Source of the DNA: Hyphomonas sediminis
GTDB taxonomy: Bacteria; Pseudomonadota; Alphaproteobacteria; Caulobacterales; Hyphomonadaceae
Assembly: GCF_019679475.1 (NCBI RefSeq)
Contig: NZ_JAIEZP010000001.1
Coordinates: forward strand, 1,240,001 to 1,304,000
DNA length: 64,000 nt
Direction of reading: 5' to 3'
Part shown: in pieces, positions 9,343 to 18,523 of the stretch
Numbering within the stretch: position 1 is the first letter of the stretch
Layout of the letters: every line of letters starts with the position of its first letter
Position numbers and translations under genes: made by a program
The notes under the pieces: model-generated
The model's database searches: none
Told to the model about the DNA's origin: nothing
What the model saw: the letters and a program-made list of their open reading frames with translations, nothing else

Positions 9343-11717
9343 GTGGGCTCGAACTCGGGTTCGTCCCCATCGCCATCAGCTTCCGGGTCCCGCACCTGCG
9401 GATAAGCTTTCCGTATCGCGTCCTCAACTGCGTCGGCGGCCTTTCCTGCGCGCACGCGGGCAGGTTCTGCGCCGTCTATTTGAGACATTAGCCGAAGCAG
9501 CCCGAGCGTTTTCCGTTGTATGCCGGGCGTTGCTGGCGGGTTCGTCCCGAACGTCTCAAGCGCTTCGTAAACTTTGATCCGCATTGGAGCTTGTCCCAGA
9601 TTTAGTGTTGGAGATCGCCCGAATTTGTTCTGTACCCTCTGGCGCCATTCAGTCTCTGCAGGCGGCAAAACGTGCGCCGCGAGCGCGAGCAGAGCGTATT
9701 CGTTCCGGAGCATTCCAAATAGACGAAGAGTTTCGATCTGCGCGAATGAAAGTTCGGGGATTTGGCGAATGTCTTCGATCAGGCTCAGCAAAAGGCCAGT
9801 TTCTTCCAGACGCACGACCGCCGGATTTTCCATCAGCTCAGCGAGCAGTTGTTCGAACTTGTGCTTTTCCTCCAGCAGGCGTTTGCGAAGGGAGGGCACG
9901 CGTGAGCCCGACAACTGCGGAAATGACAAGTTGAGCCATTGTTGGCGTAACTGCCTGATTTGCTCAACCGGCGTGCCAGTGAGAAGCTTGTACTCTTCAA
10001 CCATCCAAAGTGCTGTGCGTCTGACTGCTGGGCTGTCTGAGTTCAGCAAGTCTGCGAGACGTTCCGGATTGTAGGGCTCGCCCGGCAACCGAAGAACTTC
10101 GCGAGCCGCAATGTGAGTCTGGATCTGTTTCAGAAACTCCGGGCGCGGTTTGTCGCCGGCTCCGATGAAGGCGCTTTCAAAGAATTCGCGTTCAGCAAAT
10201 GGTTCAAAGTGATTCACATGGCCGATCTGGTAGAGCTTTTTCTGGGCACGGGCGCGTTGCCAGATGGCGATGGCTTGGAACAGGGCGGCCATGATGACGA
10301 GGTCGACCATCGCGCGCGCTGCGAACGTCAAGTGCTTGCCTAAAGGATTATCTGACGCGGCTTCAATCGGTGGGCTGAGGTCTACTTGATAGATTTCCCA
10401 CCAGTCGACAAAGGGTACTGCCTTGGCGAGTTCGGCACCGAAGAAGCTAATCCAAGCGAAAAAAGGATTGGCGGCGCGGCTGGCGTCGGTGATTTCAAAG
10501 GCCGTTGTTTGCCATCCGTATATTTGATGCAGGGCGAGTGGCACCAGCATGAAGAGGGACGCATAGCCGAGAAGCGCTTCATCTTTCAGGTCGTTGTCGA
10601 ACCCAACCTGAATTTGGGGGCTCTCCGTTTTTAGGAGGCGAGAGGCGGTCTCGCGATCCTCTTCAATCCAAGCCCAACGCCGGCCCAATGCCATGACCAT
10701 CAGCATACCGAGGGCGATTGGAATAAGCCCGTAAGGTGGTGCCAGCACAAAGCCGAGTGCCGTCAGAGGGATAATCGACAGAAGCACGAAACTATGCGGT
10801 ATGCCGCGGCCTTTCTGGGTCGCGCCAGTGAGCGGAGCGATCAACCGCACAAGCATTGAGTCTAGATAGCTGGCCGTCTGCGCTGGGAGGACAAGCGGAT
10901 TAAATCCATTTTCGATAGTCTTGCCGACACGAGTGTCTTTGTCGCCAGCCCTCTCCAAATACCGCGCCAGATGGGGCAGAAAAATAAAAGCAACGAACAG
11001 TGCGATGACGCCCAGCGTGACAAAGAATGTCAGGTTGGAGGCAAGGGTCGCCGACTCGTTTCCAGAAACACTGGCCGCCCAGCCAGCCAGCGCGACAATG
11101 CTGCCCAGAATGATTGCGCTCGCCCAGAATGACGGAACAGAGATGGCGTCGTCCCTGAGAACTTTTCTCGAATGTGTCTTTTCCTCTGACTTAGCCTGTA
11201 AATAGATGGCAGTCAGTATAGGGACGAGTGCTAAGGATAAGCTGCTTATCAGCGTGGCTACGTGCCAAGGCTTGGCGTCCACAAGGCCGACGCCATGAAG
11301 TCCCAGGTTTTCCCATGGCAGCAAGTGAGGTTGGGCTGATAGAAACGTGAATGCCGTCAGGCCACCAAATGCTGAGAACGTGTAGAAGAACAGCTCGCGC
11401 AGCCCTCGGTGAGCGACGTTTCTCTCATGCCGGTTCCGGCGTGAAGCGGGTCGCTCGATTGCCAGCTTCAGCTTTTCCCACACTTGTAGCATGCGGGCCA
11501 TGTTGGCGGTGAAGAGGCCGGTGATGAGGCAGGCGAGGGCGAGCCAGTCGGCCCGGACGGCTTCGGCGTTCACCTCCGGCAGGAAGGGCGCGGCGAGCAG
11601 GAAGGCGCCCGTCGCAGCCAGCATCAGCCCGGCGAAAATGTAAGTTGCCCCGTAGCTCCATACTTTCAGGAAGCTGCTTGTATTTCCCCCGCTCGCGGCG
11701 GCGCCTTTGCGGCCCAT
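9339..11717 (-). CDS. Large multi-pass membrane protein of unknown function
   Basis: A 792-residue protein that I cannot assign to a named family. The N-terminal 500 residues or so hold about eight to ten hydrophobic segments (for example [49 protein letters not shown]). They alternate with charged loops, including [12 protein letters not shown] after the second helix. The C-terminal 280 residues are soluble and helical, with HEAT-like phrases ([31 protein letters not shown]), and end in an acidic tail ([14 protein letters not shown]). It is probably an inner-membrane protein with a cytoplasmic helical domain. GC drops in the middle of the gene compared with uvrB and pit. It has no obvious operon partner. 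The ATG at 11717 is the first in frame. Confidence 0.75.
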   Translation of the reverse strand: MGRKGAAASGGNTSSFLKVWSYGATYIFAGLMLAATGAFLLAAPFLPEVNAEAVRADWLALACLITGLFTANMARMLQVWEKLKLAIERPASRRNRHERNVAHRGLRELFFYTFSAFGGLTAFTFLSAQPHLLPWENLGLHGVGLVDAKPWHVATLISSLSLALVPILTAIYLQAKSEEKTHSRKVLRDDAISVPSFWASAIILGSIVALAGWAASVSGNESATLASNLTFFVTLGVIALFVAFIFLPHLARYLERAGDKDTRVGKTIENGFNPLVLPAQTASYLDSMLVRLIAPLTGATQKGRGIPHSFVLLSIIPLTALGFVLAPPYGLIPIALGMLMVMALGRRWAWIEEDRETASRLLKTESPQIQVGFDNDLKDEALLGYASLFMLVPLALHQIYGWQTTAFEITDASRAANPFFAWISFFGAELAKAVPFVDWWEIYQVDLSPPIEAASDNPLGKHLTFAARAMVDLVIMAALFQAIAIWQRARAQKKLYQIGHVNHFEPFAEREFFESAFIGAGDKPRPEFLKQIQTHIAAREVLRLPGEPYNPERLADLLNSDSPAVRRTALWMVEEYKLLTGTPVEQIRQLRQQWLNLSFPQLSGSRVPSLRKRLLEEKHKFEQLLAELMENPAVVRLEETGLLLSLIEDIRQIPELSFAQIETLRLFGMLRNEYALLALAAHVLPPAETEWRQRVQNKFGRSPTLNLGQAPMRIKVYEALETFGTNPPATPGIQRKTLGLLRLMSQIDGAEPARVRAGKAADAVEDAIRKAYPQVRDPEADGDGDEPEFEPT

Positions 11718-11805
11718 CTCGCGCGTCTCCTCACCCTGGATACCCCTGTGAGTTTCTACTTTTACGTTTCATTAACTTTCGCGCAAGGGGCATGGCCGCG
11801 CGCGC

Positions 11806-11822
11806 TCCGGAAATTTTCCGGA
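11806..11822 (-). terminator. Possible terminator hairpin after the phosphate transporter gene
   Basis: TCCGGAAA (11806-11813) is complementary to TTTCCGGA (11815-11822) with almost no loop, and it is flanked by further GCGC pairs with a bulge. It lies 44-60 nt past the stop of the minus-strand transporter gene. The missing T-run keeps confidence low. Confidence 0.35.
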
Positions 11823-11865
11823 GGCGCGTTGGCGGGTTGATCCAATGTGCCCGCAGGGCGGGGGA

Positions 11866-13377
11866 TCAGACGATTTTGAAGAGGTGTTCGAGGGCGAAGA
11901 AGATGATGCCCGCGAGGATGGCGCTGGCCGGGACGGTGATGATCCAGGCGGCGGCGATGGTGTTCACATGCTGGCGGCGGACGAGCTTGCGGGCGGCGGC
12001 GCGGCGGCTGAGGCCGGCAAACTCGGTCTGGGCGCCATTGGGCGACTTGGTGTGAACATAGCTGAGGCGGGTGCGCGAATTGGCAGTGAACCATTCGCGG
12101 AAGAAGCCGACGCCGAAGACTGCGCCCACGGCAATGTGGGTGGAGGAGACCGGCAGGCCCAGCCAGCTGGCGATGATGACGGTGACGGCGGCGGCGAGCG
12201 CAACGCAATAGGCGCGCATCGGGTTCAGCTTGGTGATCGATTCGCCCACCATGCGGATGAGCTTGGGCCCGAAGAGGACGAGACCGAAGGAAATGCCCGA
12301 GGCGCCGATCAGCATGACCCAGAGGGGGATGTGAACCTTGGTGGCGACTTCGCCATCCTGAAGCGTATGCACGATGGCGGCGAGCGGGCCGATGGCGTTG
12401 GCCACGTCATTGGCGCCGTGGGCGAAGGAGAGCAGGGCAGCCGAGAAGATCAGCGGCCAGATGAAAAGCTGGCGCAGGGACTGGTTGCGGTTTTCCATGC
12501 CTTCCGACTGACGGCGGATAAGCGGGCGAACGATGATCCAGGTGAGGATGGCAATGCCGAGGCCGATCAGCAGGGCGTGGGGCATCGAGATGTCGATGAG
12601 CTTGCGGATGCCTTTCAGCGACATGTAGGTGCCGAAGGTGCCGGCCATGAGGGCGATCAGCACGGGCACCCAGCGGCGGGCGGCGCCGATCTTGTCTTCC
12701 CGGTAGATGATGGCGAACTTGATGAAGGCGAGCATGGCGGCGGCAATGACGCCGCCGAGCAGGGGCGAGACGACCCAGCTGGCCGCGATGCCGGCCATGA
12801 CGGGCCAGTTGACGGCGGAGAAGCCGGCCGCGGCAATGCCTGCGCCCATGACGCCGCCGACGACGGAGTGGGTTGTGGAGACCGGCGCGCTGAGCAGCGT
12901 CGCGAGGTTTACCCAGAGCGCCGAGGAGATGAGGGCGGCCATCATCAGCCAGACGAAGGTGTCAGGGTTTGACACCTGGGCGGGATCGACGATGCCCTTG
13001 GAAATGGTGGAGACGACATCGCCGCCTGCGAGCAGGGCGCCGGCGCTTTCGCAGACCGCCGCGATGGCCAGGGCGCCGAAGATGGTGAGGGCCTTGGAGC
13101 CGACCGCAGGGCCGACATTGTTGGCCACGTCATTGGCGCCGATATTGAGCGCCATGTAACCGCCGATGGCGGCGGCGGCGACGATCAGCAGGCCATTGTC
13201 CTGGCCGCCGAAAAGCGTGCCGCCGATAACCACGATGGCTGCGAGGAAGAGGAAGCCCAGGCCCGGCGCAACGACGGCGCGTGCCATGGAGGCTGTGGCC
13301 TGTTCGGCCTTCCCGATCTTCGCAAGGTCCTTGTCGAGCGTCTCCTTGACGATCACTGGTTCCTTGCCGTCCACCAT
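11866..13377 (-). CDS. PiT-family inorganic phosphate transporter
   Basis: PiT carriers bring phosphate, often as a metal-phosphate complex, across the inner membrane with a proton. Both duplicated family signatures are present: GANDVANNVGPAVGS near residues 79-93 and GANDVANAIGPLAAI in the second half. About ten to twelve hydrophobic helices surround them, with a long hydrophilic loop in the middle (around GMENRNQSLRQL). At 503 residues it falls in the longer PitA-like class. A charged N-terminal extension of about 30 residues precedes the first helix. It is divergent from a response regulator gene, and the shared region contains a Pho-box-like repeat. No DUF47/PhoU-like accessory gene is adjacent. 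The Shine-Dalgarno sequence is weak. Confidence 0.94.
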   Translation of the reverse strand: MVDGKEPVIVKETLDKDLAKIGKAEQATASMARAVVAPGLGFLFLAAIVVIGGTLFGGQDNGLLIVAAAAIGGYMALNIGANDVANNVGPAVGSKALTIFGALAIAAVCESAGALLAGGDVVSTISKGIVDPAQVSNPDTFVWLMMAALISSALWVNLATLLSAPVSTTHSVVGGVMGAGIAAAGFSAVNWPVMAGIAASWVVSPLLGGVIAAAMLAFIKFAIIYREDKIGAARRWVPVLIALMAGTFGTYMSLKGIRKLIDISMPHALLIGLGIAILTWIIVRPLIRRQSEGMENRNQSLRQLFIWPLIFSAALLSFAHGANDVANAIGPLAAIVHTLQDGEVATKVHIPLWVMLIGASGISFGLVLFGPKLIRMVGESITKLNPMRAYCVALAAAVTVIIASWLGLPVSSTHIAVGAVFGVGFFREWFTANSRTRLSYVHTKSPNGAQTEFAGLSRRAAARKLVRRQHVNTIAAAWIITVPASAILAGIIFFALEHLFKIV

Positions 13378-13681
13378 TGAAGCCCCCGCGCTCTAGACGA
13401 TGTGAGGCGCACAAGCCGCAACCGCCGGAAATTTGCAACCCGGTCCGATCAAGATTCCGGCGTGCAACTGCAGATGTCACGGGACTGTCACAAAACTTCC
13501 GCGTGCTGTCTAGTGAAACGGGGGCGTTCCGGGGGCGCGCAAAGGACGAAGATTTCGATGAAATTCAATCGACTGCGCAAACCGTAATTCCATGCGTCTG
13601 TGTCAGAACGGGGCGTAACGAAACGGCACGGGCCCCTGGAGAGAGGCAACCGGCCGCAGGGACTGGATGAAGGGTATACCC
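13378..13681. other. Divergent promoter region between pit and the sigma54 regulator
   Basis: This 304-nt region holds no convincing gene. It contains the Pho-box-like direct repeat at 13474-13491 and presumably the promoters of both flanking genes. No clear -12/-24 sigma54 element was found. Confidence 0.5.
13474..13491 (+). promoter_or_regulatory. Pho-box-like direct repeat
   Basis: ATGTCAC and CTGTCAC occur as direct repeats separated by four bases, which is the spacing of the PhoB box (CTGTCAT-N4-CTGTCAT). The site lies about 100 nt upstream of the phosphate transporter start. Repression of pit by PhoB during phosphate starvation is known from Sinorhizobium, so the context fits. No PhoB gene is in the window. 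Confidence 0.55.
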
Positions 13682-15163
13682 ATGGCGAAGACGATCCTGG
13701 TGGTCGATGATGATCCGACGCAGCGCCGCCTGCTGCAGGCCGCTGTCGAGAAGGCCGGCTTTGCCTGCCGCATGGCGCCTGATGGCGAAACGGGGCTGCA
13801 GATGGCATCCGACCCGCAGGGCGGGGTGGATGTCGTGCTGCTGGACCTGACAATGCCGGGCCTTTCGGGCATGGACACGCTGGAGCGCCTCAATGCGAAG
13901 CGCCCGGACCTGCCGGTGATCATGCTGACGGCGACGAGCGGCATCGACACGATTGTCCAGACGATGCGCCGCGGGGCAGTGGACTTCATCGTCAAGCCGG
14001 CGAACCCGGAACGCGTGGTGGTCTCCATCCGCAACGCGCTGAAGATGCAAAGCCTGACGGGCGAAGTGAAACGCCTGTCGCGCAAGGCCGAAGGCGGCAT
14101 GAAGTTCGAGGACATGATTGCTTCGGCCCCGGCCATGCGCTCGGTGATCCGCATGGCAGAGCGCGGCGCGGCGTCGGACATTCCGATGCTGATCCTCGGC
14201 GAAAGCGGTGTGGGTAAGGAAGTGATCGCGCGCTGTATCCAGGGCGCGAGCGCACGCAGCGGCAAACCCTTCGTGACCGTGAACTGCGGCGCCATTCCGG
14301 AAAACCTCGTCGAGTCGATCCTGTTCGGCCATGAGAAGGGCGCCTTCACCGGCGCAGTGACCAAATCACCCGGCAAGTTTGTCGAGGCCGATGGCGGCAC
14401 GCTGTTCCTTGATGAAGTGGGCGAGTTGCCGCTCGACGCGCAGGTGAAGCTGCTCCGTGCACTGCAGGAAGGCGAAGTCGATGCCGTTGGCTCGCGCCGC
14501 CCGACCAAGGTGGATGTGCGCATCATTTCGGCAACCAACCGAGACCTGGCGGCCCAGGTCCAGGCCGGTACGTTCCGCGAAGACCTGTTCTACCGCCTCA
14601 ACGTGTTCCCCATCGACATGCCGTCGCTGCGCGAACGCCGCGACGATGTGCCGGCGCTGGTCGATCACTTCATCGCGCGCTTCAATGCCAGCGAGGGCAC
14701 GAAGGTGTCCGGCGCAGCAGACGACACGCTGAAGATGCTCTATTCCTATGACTGGCCGGGCAACGTGCGCCAGCTGGAGAATGCCGTGTTCCGCGCGGTT
14801 GTGCTGTGCGACGGCGATGAGCTGCGCCCGCAGGACTTCCCGCAGATCGCCAGCATGATGGGCGAAGTGAAGATGCTGCCGGCTGTTCCGGTGCAGCGCG
14901 CGTCAGAGCCGTCGCCGGTTCCGGCAAATGATGCCAAGCCCGCGGGCGTTCCGATGGTTGGCGATGTGCCTGTGGCCATCAAGGACGAGGCCGGGGAGCT
15001 GCGCAGCCTGCAGGATATCGAGCGCGATCTTCTTCAGTATGCGATTGAATTCTATGACGGCCATATGAGCGAAGTCTCGCGCCGTCTCGGCATCGGCCGC
15101 TCCACGCTTTATCGCAAGGTGCGTGAGTACGGCCTTGAAGTGCGCGACCGCGAAGCGGGCTGA
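13682..15163 (+). CDS. NtrC-type sigma54-dependent response regulator
   Basis: A three-domain regulator of about 493 residues. The N-terminal receiver domain has acidic DDD at residues 9-11, the phosphorylated Asp at about D55 (LLDLTMPG) and a Lys in FIVKPAN. The AAA+ domain has Walker A GESGVGKE (173-180), the sigma54-contacting GAFTGA loop (220-225) and Walker B GGTLFLDEVGEL. The C-terminal Fis-type helix-turn-helix is near MSEVSRRLGIGRSTLYRKV. Such proteins activate sigma54 promoters when phosphorylated. No partner histidine kinase gene is adjacent, so it is an orphan. The ATG at 13682 is chosen because the receiver domain starts there; an ATG five codons upstream (13667) is also possible. 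It ends in a hairpin shared with the convergent gene. Confidence 0.95.
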   Translation: MAKTILVVDDDPTQRRLLQAAVEKAGFACRMAPDGETGLQMASDPQGGVDVVLLDLTMPGLSGMDTLERLNAKRPDLPVIMLTATSGIDTIVQTMRRGAVDFIVKPANPERVVVSIRNALKMQSLTGEVKRLSRKAEGGMKFEDMIASAPAMRSVIRMAERGAASDIPMLILGESGVGKEVIARCIQGASARSGKPFVTVNCGAIPENLVESILFGHEKGAFTGAVTKSPGKFVEADGGTLFLDEVGELPLDAQVKLLRALQEGEVDAVGSRRPTKVDVRIISATNRDLAAQVQAGTFREDLFYRLNVFPIDMPSLRERRDDVPALVDHFIARFNASEGTKVSGAADDTLKMLYSYDWPGNVRQLENAVFRAVVLCDGDELRPQDFPQIASMMGEVKMLPAVPVQRASEPSPVPANDAKPAGVPMVGDVPVAIKDEAGELRSLQDIERDLLQYAIEFYDGHMSEVSRRLGIGRSTLYRKVREYGLEVRDREAG

Positions 15164-15165
15164 TT

Positions 15166-15209
15166 TTTCCAACCGCCCCGGACCTTTCAGATCCGGGGCG
15201 GATTGGAAA
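15166..15209. terminator. Bidirectional hairpin terminator between convergent genes
   Basis: A 17-bp stem (15166-15182 with 15192-15209, one bulged base) has a 9-nt loop, and runs of T/A on both outer sides allow termination in both directions. The stop codon of the minus-strand gene (15187-15189) lies in the loop. Confidence 0.8.
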
Positions 15210-16170
15210 GATCGTAGGACATCGCCACATTGGCGCGCGCATAGCTCTTGCCATAGCGGGCCATGATCTGCGCATCATGCACGAAACCGGCCTTCTCATA
15301 GAGATGGATGGCGGCTTCGCATTTTGAATTCGTTAGCAGGAAGAGTTCCCGGATGGGCATCTGCCGGGCGCGTTCCAGCGTGCGTTTCAGCAGGAACTCA
15401 CCCGCTTTAAGTCCACGCGCCGAGGCGCGCACGCCCATCTTGGTCAGTTCGAAGGTGTCGCCTTCCACGCGCATAAGTGCGCAGGTGCCCACGACGCCAA
15501 GGCCATCCGCCTCGACGAACAGAATTTCGCCGCCAGGCGCGAGGATTTTCTCGCGCGGATGCGTAATGATTTCGATATCCTTGGCTTCCAGCGTGAACAT
15601 ATCCTCAACCCATTCGCGGGTGATGGCGTCAAAGTCGCCTGCCAGCCGGTCGTCATACTCCGTGATCCGCAGGCCCGGCCGGCCAGCGCCGATCTCTTCG
15701 TTGATACGGGCGTGCAGGGAGCGTTCCTGAAGGGCGCCTTCGATGCGGGTGATCCAGGAGAGGAAATCGGTTTCCTCGCCCCCGCAGAGACCCTGCGCGG
15801 CGCGGCGGACCTGCGGCCAGAGGTCGTGCTTCAGCTCGTTCAGCAGCGCTTCGCCTTCCGGCGTGAGGCGGATGAGCTTCTGACGGTTATCGCTTTCCAC
15901 GCGGCAGGTGGTGGTGATGCCGAGTTTCTGGAGGGCGTTGTGGATACGCGTCACCGCAGGCTGGCTTATGCCAACTGCCTCGACGGCCTCCGACACGCTG
16001 AGGGGGCCATAGGTGTTGAGCGCGGCGAGCAGGGGAAAGTGCGTGCCTTGAATGGGCAGGCCGCGATCGGCAAACACCTTGGTTGCGTCCGCCTGCATCC
16101 GTTCGGCCAGCCGTTTCAGGCGGCTGCCCAGCGCGAGGTGTCCCATCTCTGCCAGCACATCCCGAGACAT
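15187..16170 (-). CDS. MarR-type regulator fused to a GNAT acetyltransferase domain
   Basis: This 327-residue protein joins two domains. Residues 1 to about 145 form a MarR winged helix (GPLSVSEAVEAVGISQPAVTRIHNAL as recognition region, then a basic wing with DNRQKLIRLTPEG). Residues from about 160 form a GNAT domain (EFLLKRTLERAR as the acetyl-CoA-binding helix region, then AIHLYEKAGF). Fusions of this kind are known in many bacteria; substrates are mostly unknown. The ATG at 16170 has AAAGGA at the proper distance; the in-frame TTG at 16185 overlaps that Shine-Dalgarno and is rejected. A perfect 18-bp palindrome 24-41 nt upstream suggests autoregulation. The gene lies downstream of an MFS transporter on the same strand, with 88 nt between them. 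Confidence 0.92.
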   Translation of the reverse strand: MSRDVLAEMGHLALGSRLKRLAERMQADATKVFADRGLPIQGTHFPLLAALNTYGPLSVSEAVEAVGISQPAVTRIHNALQKLGITTTCRVESDNRQKLIRLTPEGEALLNELKHDLWPQVRRAAQGLCGGEETDFLSWITRIEGALQERSLHARINEEIGAGRPGLRITEYDDRLAGDFDAITREWVEDMFTLEAKDIEIITHPREKILAPGGEILFVEADGLGVVGTCALMRVEGDTFELTKMGVRASARGLKAGEFLLKRTLERARQMPIRELFLLTNSKCEAAIHLYEKAGFVHDAQIMARYGKSYARANVAMSYDLSNPPRI

Positions 16171-16193
16171 CGCGCATCCTTTCAATTACTAGA

Positions 16194-16211
16194 TATATAA
16201 CGCGTTATATA
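16194..16211. promoter_or_regulatory. Perfect 18-bp palindrome, probable MarR operator
   Basis: TATATAACGCGTTATATA is a perfect palindrome in the 88-nt gap between the MFS gene and the MarR-GNAT gene. Its size and AT-rich arms suit a MarR dimer, and its place just ahead of the MarR gene suggests autorepression. It is downstream of the MFS gene, so control of that gene from here is less likely. Confidence 0.65.
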
Positions 16212-16258
16212 AATAAGGATCAGGCGTTGGAAAGAGGGCAAATGCGCGGCGCTGAAAA

Positions 16259-17446
16259 TCACGGCTCGTCGGGGGTGATCGGCTGGCGTGTCGCCCGCCA
16301 GGCGAGGGCGAGGCCGGCCAGCGTGACGATGACCATCAACCAGTAAAGCTTTGTCTGCGCGTCGATCCCCCCGGGCGCGAGGGCGTCATAGGCGAGGCCT
16401 GCCACAAAGCCGGTGACCGCCATGGCGGGCCCGAAGATCAGGGCGCCATTGGCGGAGTAGGCGAGCGAAAGCTTGTCATCCGGCAGGGCGGCCTGAAGGA
16501 AACGCATCGTTCCGATATGGGTCATGGCGAAGCTGGCCGCATGCAGGGTCTGGAAGACATAGACAGCCTCCACCGGCAGGACGAAGCCAGCTGCCGTCCA
16601 GCGCACGAGCGCGCCAAGGCCGCCGAGCCAGAGCAGGGCATAATAGTTGGTCTGTTTGAGCAGGTTGCGCGAGACGAGCAGCAGCACAATTTCGGCCGCG
16701 ACTCCGGTGGCCCAGAGCGCGCCGATATGGCCCCCGCCGATGCCCTGCGCGATCCAGATGTTTGAAGCGAACGCATAGTACGCGCCATGGCTGGCCTGAA
16801 TGAAGGCTGCTGCCAGCAGGAACACGAAGACGCCAGGCATCCGGTAGATGGTGAAGGAGTCGGTGAAGGTGGAGATCAGCGGGCGGCGGGTGACGGCGGC
16901 GCGGGCGCCCTGCTTCGTAAACAGCGGCGCGATGGCGGCGATGGCCGCTGCCGCGATGAGGTAGATCAACACCCAGTGCGGCCCCCAGGCGCTGAGGATG
17001 GCGCCGCCGGCGAGGTTTGCGCTGACGAAAGCAGCCGAGGCGATGGCGCGGCTCTCGCCATAGTCGGGCCGACCATTGCGCGTGCCGTAAACAAGGACAG
17101 CTTCAAACAGCGGGCCGGCGACGTTCATCGCGCTGTAAACGAGGACGCAGAGGAAGAAATCGAGCGCGCGGGGCGAGTCCGGGAAGAGCAGCGCGTAGGC
17201 GGCGAGCGCGATCACCATGACCGAGGCGAGCGTGCCGCGTAGGCCGTGATCCTGCGCGAACCCCGCGGCCAAAGGACCGGCGACAATGCGGATGAGGATG
17301 GCAATCGTGCTGGCGCCGGCAATCTCGGCGCCGGACATACCGGCGACGCGCTCCATCCACACAGGGAGGTAAGGCAGGTTTGCGCCGAGCACGAGATTGA
17401 CTGCGCCCGCCGCAAAGGCGGCGCGCCAGGAAGCGCTCAGGCCCAT
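16259..17446 (-). CDS. MFS transporter, 3-phenylpropionate/HcaT-like
   Basis: This 395-residue protein has about twelve hydrophobic segments in two halves and resembles the MFS_1-like (HcaT/LacY-related) group. The N-terminal helix pair (GAVNLVLGANLPYLPVWME) and the loop after helix 2-3 (GPLAAGFAQDHGLRGT) match that group's pattern. The first half contains the phrase GTRNGRPDYGESRAIASAAF, common in these carriers (R-x-WGS/YGE-R-A-type). It should be a proton-coupled carrier of a small organic solute; the substrate cannot be predicted. The MarR-GNAT gene follows on the same strand. The ATG at 17446 has no strong Shine-Dalgarno sequence. Confidence 0.85.
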   Translation of the reverse strand: MGLSASWRAAFAAGAVNLVLGANLPYLPVWMERVAGMSGAEIAGASTIAILIRIVAGPLAAGFAQDHGLRGTLASVMVIALAAYALLFPDSPRALDFFLCVLVYSAMNVAGPLFEAVLVYGTRNGRPDYGESRAIASAAFVSANLAGGAILSAWGPHWVLIYLIAAAAIAAIAPLFTKQGARAAVTRRPLISTFTDSFTIYRMPGVFVFLLAAAFIQASHGAYYAFASNIWIAQGIGGGHIGALWATGVAAEIVLLLVSRNLLKQTNYYALLWLGGLGALVRWTAAGFVLPVEAVYVFQTLHAASFAMTHIGTMRFLQAALPDDKLSLAYSANGALIFGPAMAVTGFVAGLAYDALAPGGIDAQTKLYWLMVIVTLAGLALAWRATRQPITPDEP

Positions 17447-17605
17447 GGCGCCTCACAAATGCCGATGGCTGCATGGCTTTGCATGCCGGATCCGGTGTCC
17501 TTTGAGGTCTCCCCTGTAACGCCTCTTACTCTGCCGCTGCCGGCGGCGGTAGGGGGGCGGCGCGGGAGAATTCCGGGGCGTGGGCTCAGGGCACCAGAGC
17601 GCAGG

Positions 17606-18523
17606 TCAGCTGGCGCTGGAAATCTGTGGGCGGATCTGTTCGCGCACCAGTTCGCCCAGCTTGCGGGCTTCGGCTTCGCGCGGGCTGCCGGACTTCCAGG
17701 CGATGCCGACCTGGCGACCGATGATCGGCGTCACGAAGGAGCGCACGGCGACATCCGGGCCAAGCGCGAGGCCGTTATCGGCCGCAAGGCGCGGAATGAG
17801 AGAGACGCCAAGGCCACCGGCGACCATGTTGACCAGCGTGCCGAGCGAGGTGGCGGCGACCTGCTCCCGGCCCGCGCCCGATTTCAGGCGGCAGACGGAG
17901 ACGGCATGGTCGCGCAGGCAGTGGCCGTCTTCCAGCAGCAGCAGGTCTTCGTCCTGCAGGTCTTCCGGGGAGAGGCCGTTCTTACGGGTCAGCGGGTGGC
18001 TGGCGGGGGCGGCGAGCAGGAACTCATCGTCGAACAAGGTCATCACTTCGATGCCGGGCGCTTCCCAGGGCAGGGCAATGAAGGCGGCGTCGAGCGTTCG
18101 CGCGCGCAGCTGGTCGATCAGCCGGTGGGTGCGGTCTTCGGTGAGGTAGAGTTTGAGGTCGGGATAGCGGCGTGTCAGCTGGCCGACGATGCGCGGCAGG
18201 ACGAAGGGCGCGATGGTGGGAATGGCGCCAAGGTGGAACGGGCCGGAGAAGAGCGCCCCGGCGCTGGTGACTGCCTGGACGAGGGCGTGAGCGTCTGCCA
18301 GCAGCGCAGAAGCGCGCGCCACGGCGATTTCCCCAGCATGCGTCAATGTGGCGCCACGGGATTCGCGCTCTGCCAAAGCGACGCCAAACAGGTCTTCCAG
18401 CTCCTTGATCCCTGCTGACAGGGTAGGCTGGGTGACGTGACAAGCCTCGGCAGCACGGGAGAAAGAGCCCGTTTCACCGAGCGCGACGAGGAACTGAAGC
18501 TGGCGGAGCGTGGGAAGTATCAT
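17606..18523 (-). CDS. oxyR: Hydrogen peroxide sensor, LysR-type regulator OxyR
   Basis: OxyR senses peroxide by forming a disulfide and then activates antioxidant genes. The 305-residue protein has an N-terminal LysR helix-turn-helix (GSFSRAAEACHVTQPTLSAGIKEL within residues 18-42). The effector domain carries the two redox Cys, C202 in the phrase EDGHCLRDHA and C211, nine residues apart as in E. coli OxyR (C199/C208). The divergent neighbours ahpC-ahpD are classic OxyR targets, and a good OxyR-type binding site overlaps the oxyR start codon, which implies autocontrol. The start MILPTLRQL matches typical OxyR N-termini. No clear Shine-Dalgarno precedes it, so the mRNA may be leaderless. Confidence 0.95.
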   Translation of the reverse strand: MILPTLRQLQFLVALGETGSFSRAAEACHVTQPTLSAGIKELEDLFGVALAERESRGATLTHAGEIAVARASALLADAHALVQAVTSAGALFSGPFHLGAIPTIAPFVLPRIVGQLTRRYPDLKLYLTEDRTHRLIDQLRARTLDAAFIALPWEAPGIEVMTLFDDEFLLAAPASHPLTRKNGLSPEDLQDEDLLLLEDGHCLRDHAVSVCRLKSGAGREQVAATSLGTLVNMVAGGLGVSLIPRLAADNGLALGPDVAVRSFVTPIIGRQVGIAWKSGSPREAEARKLGELVREQIRPQISSAS

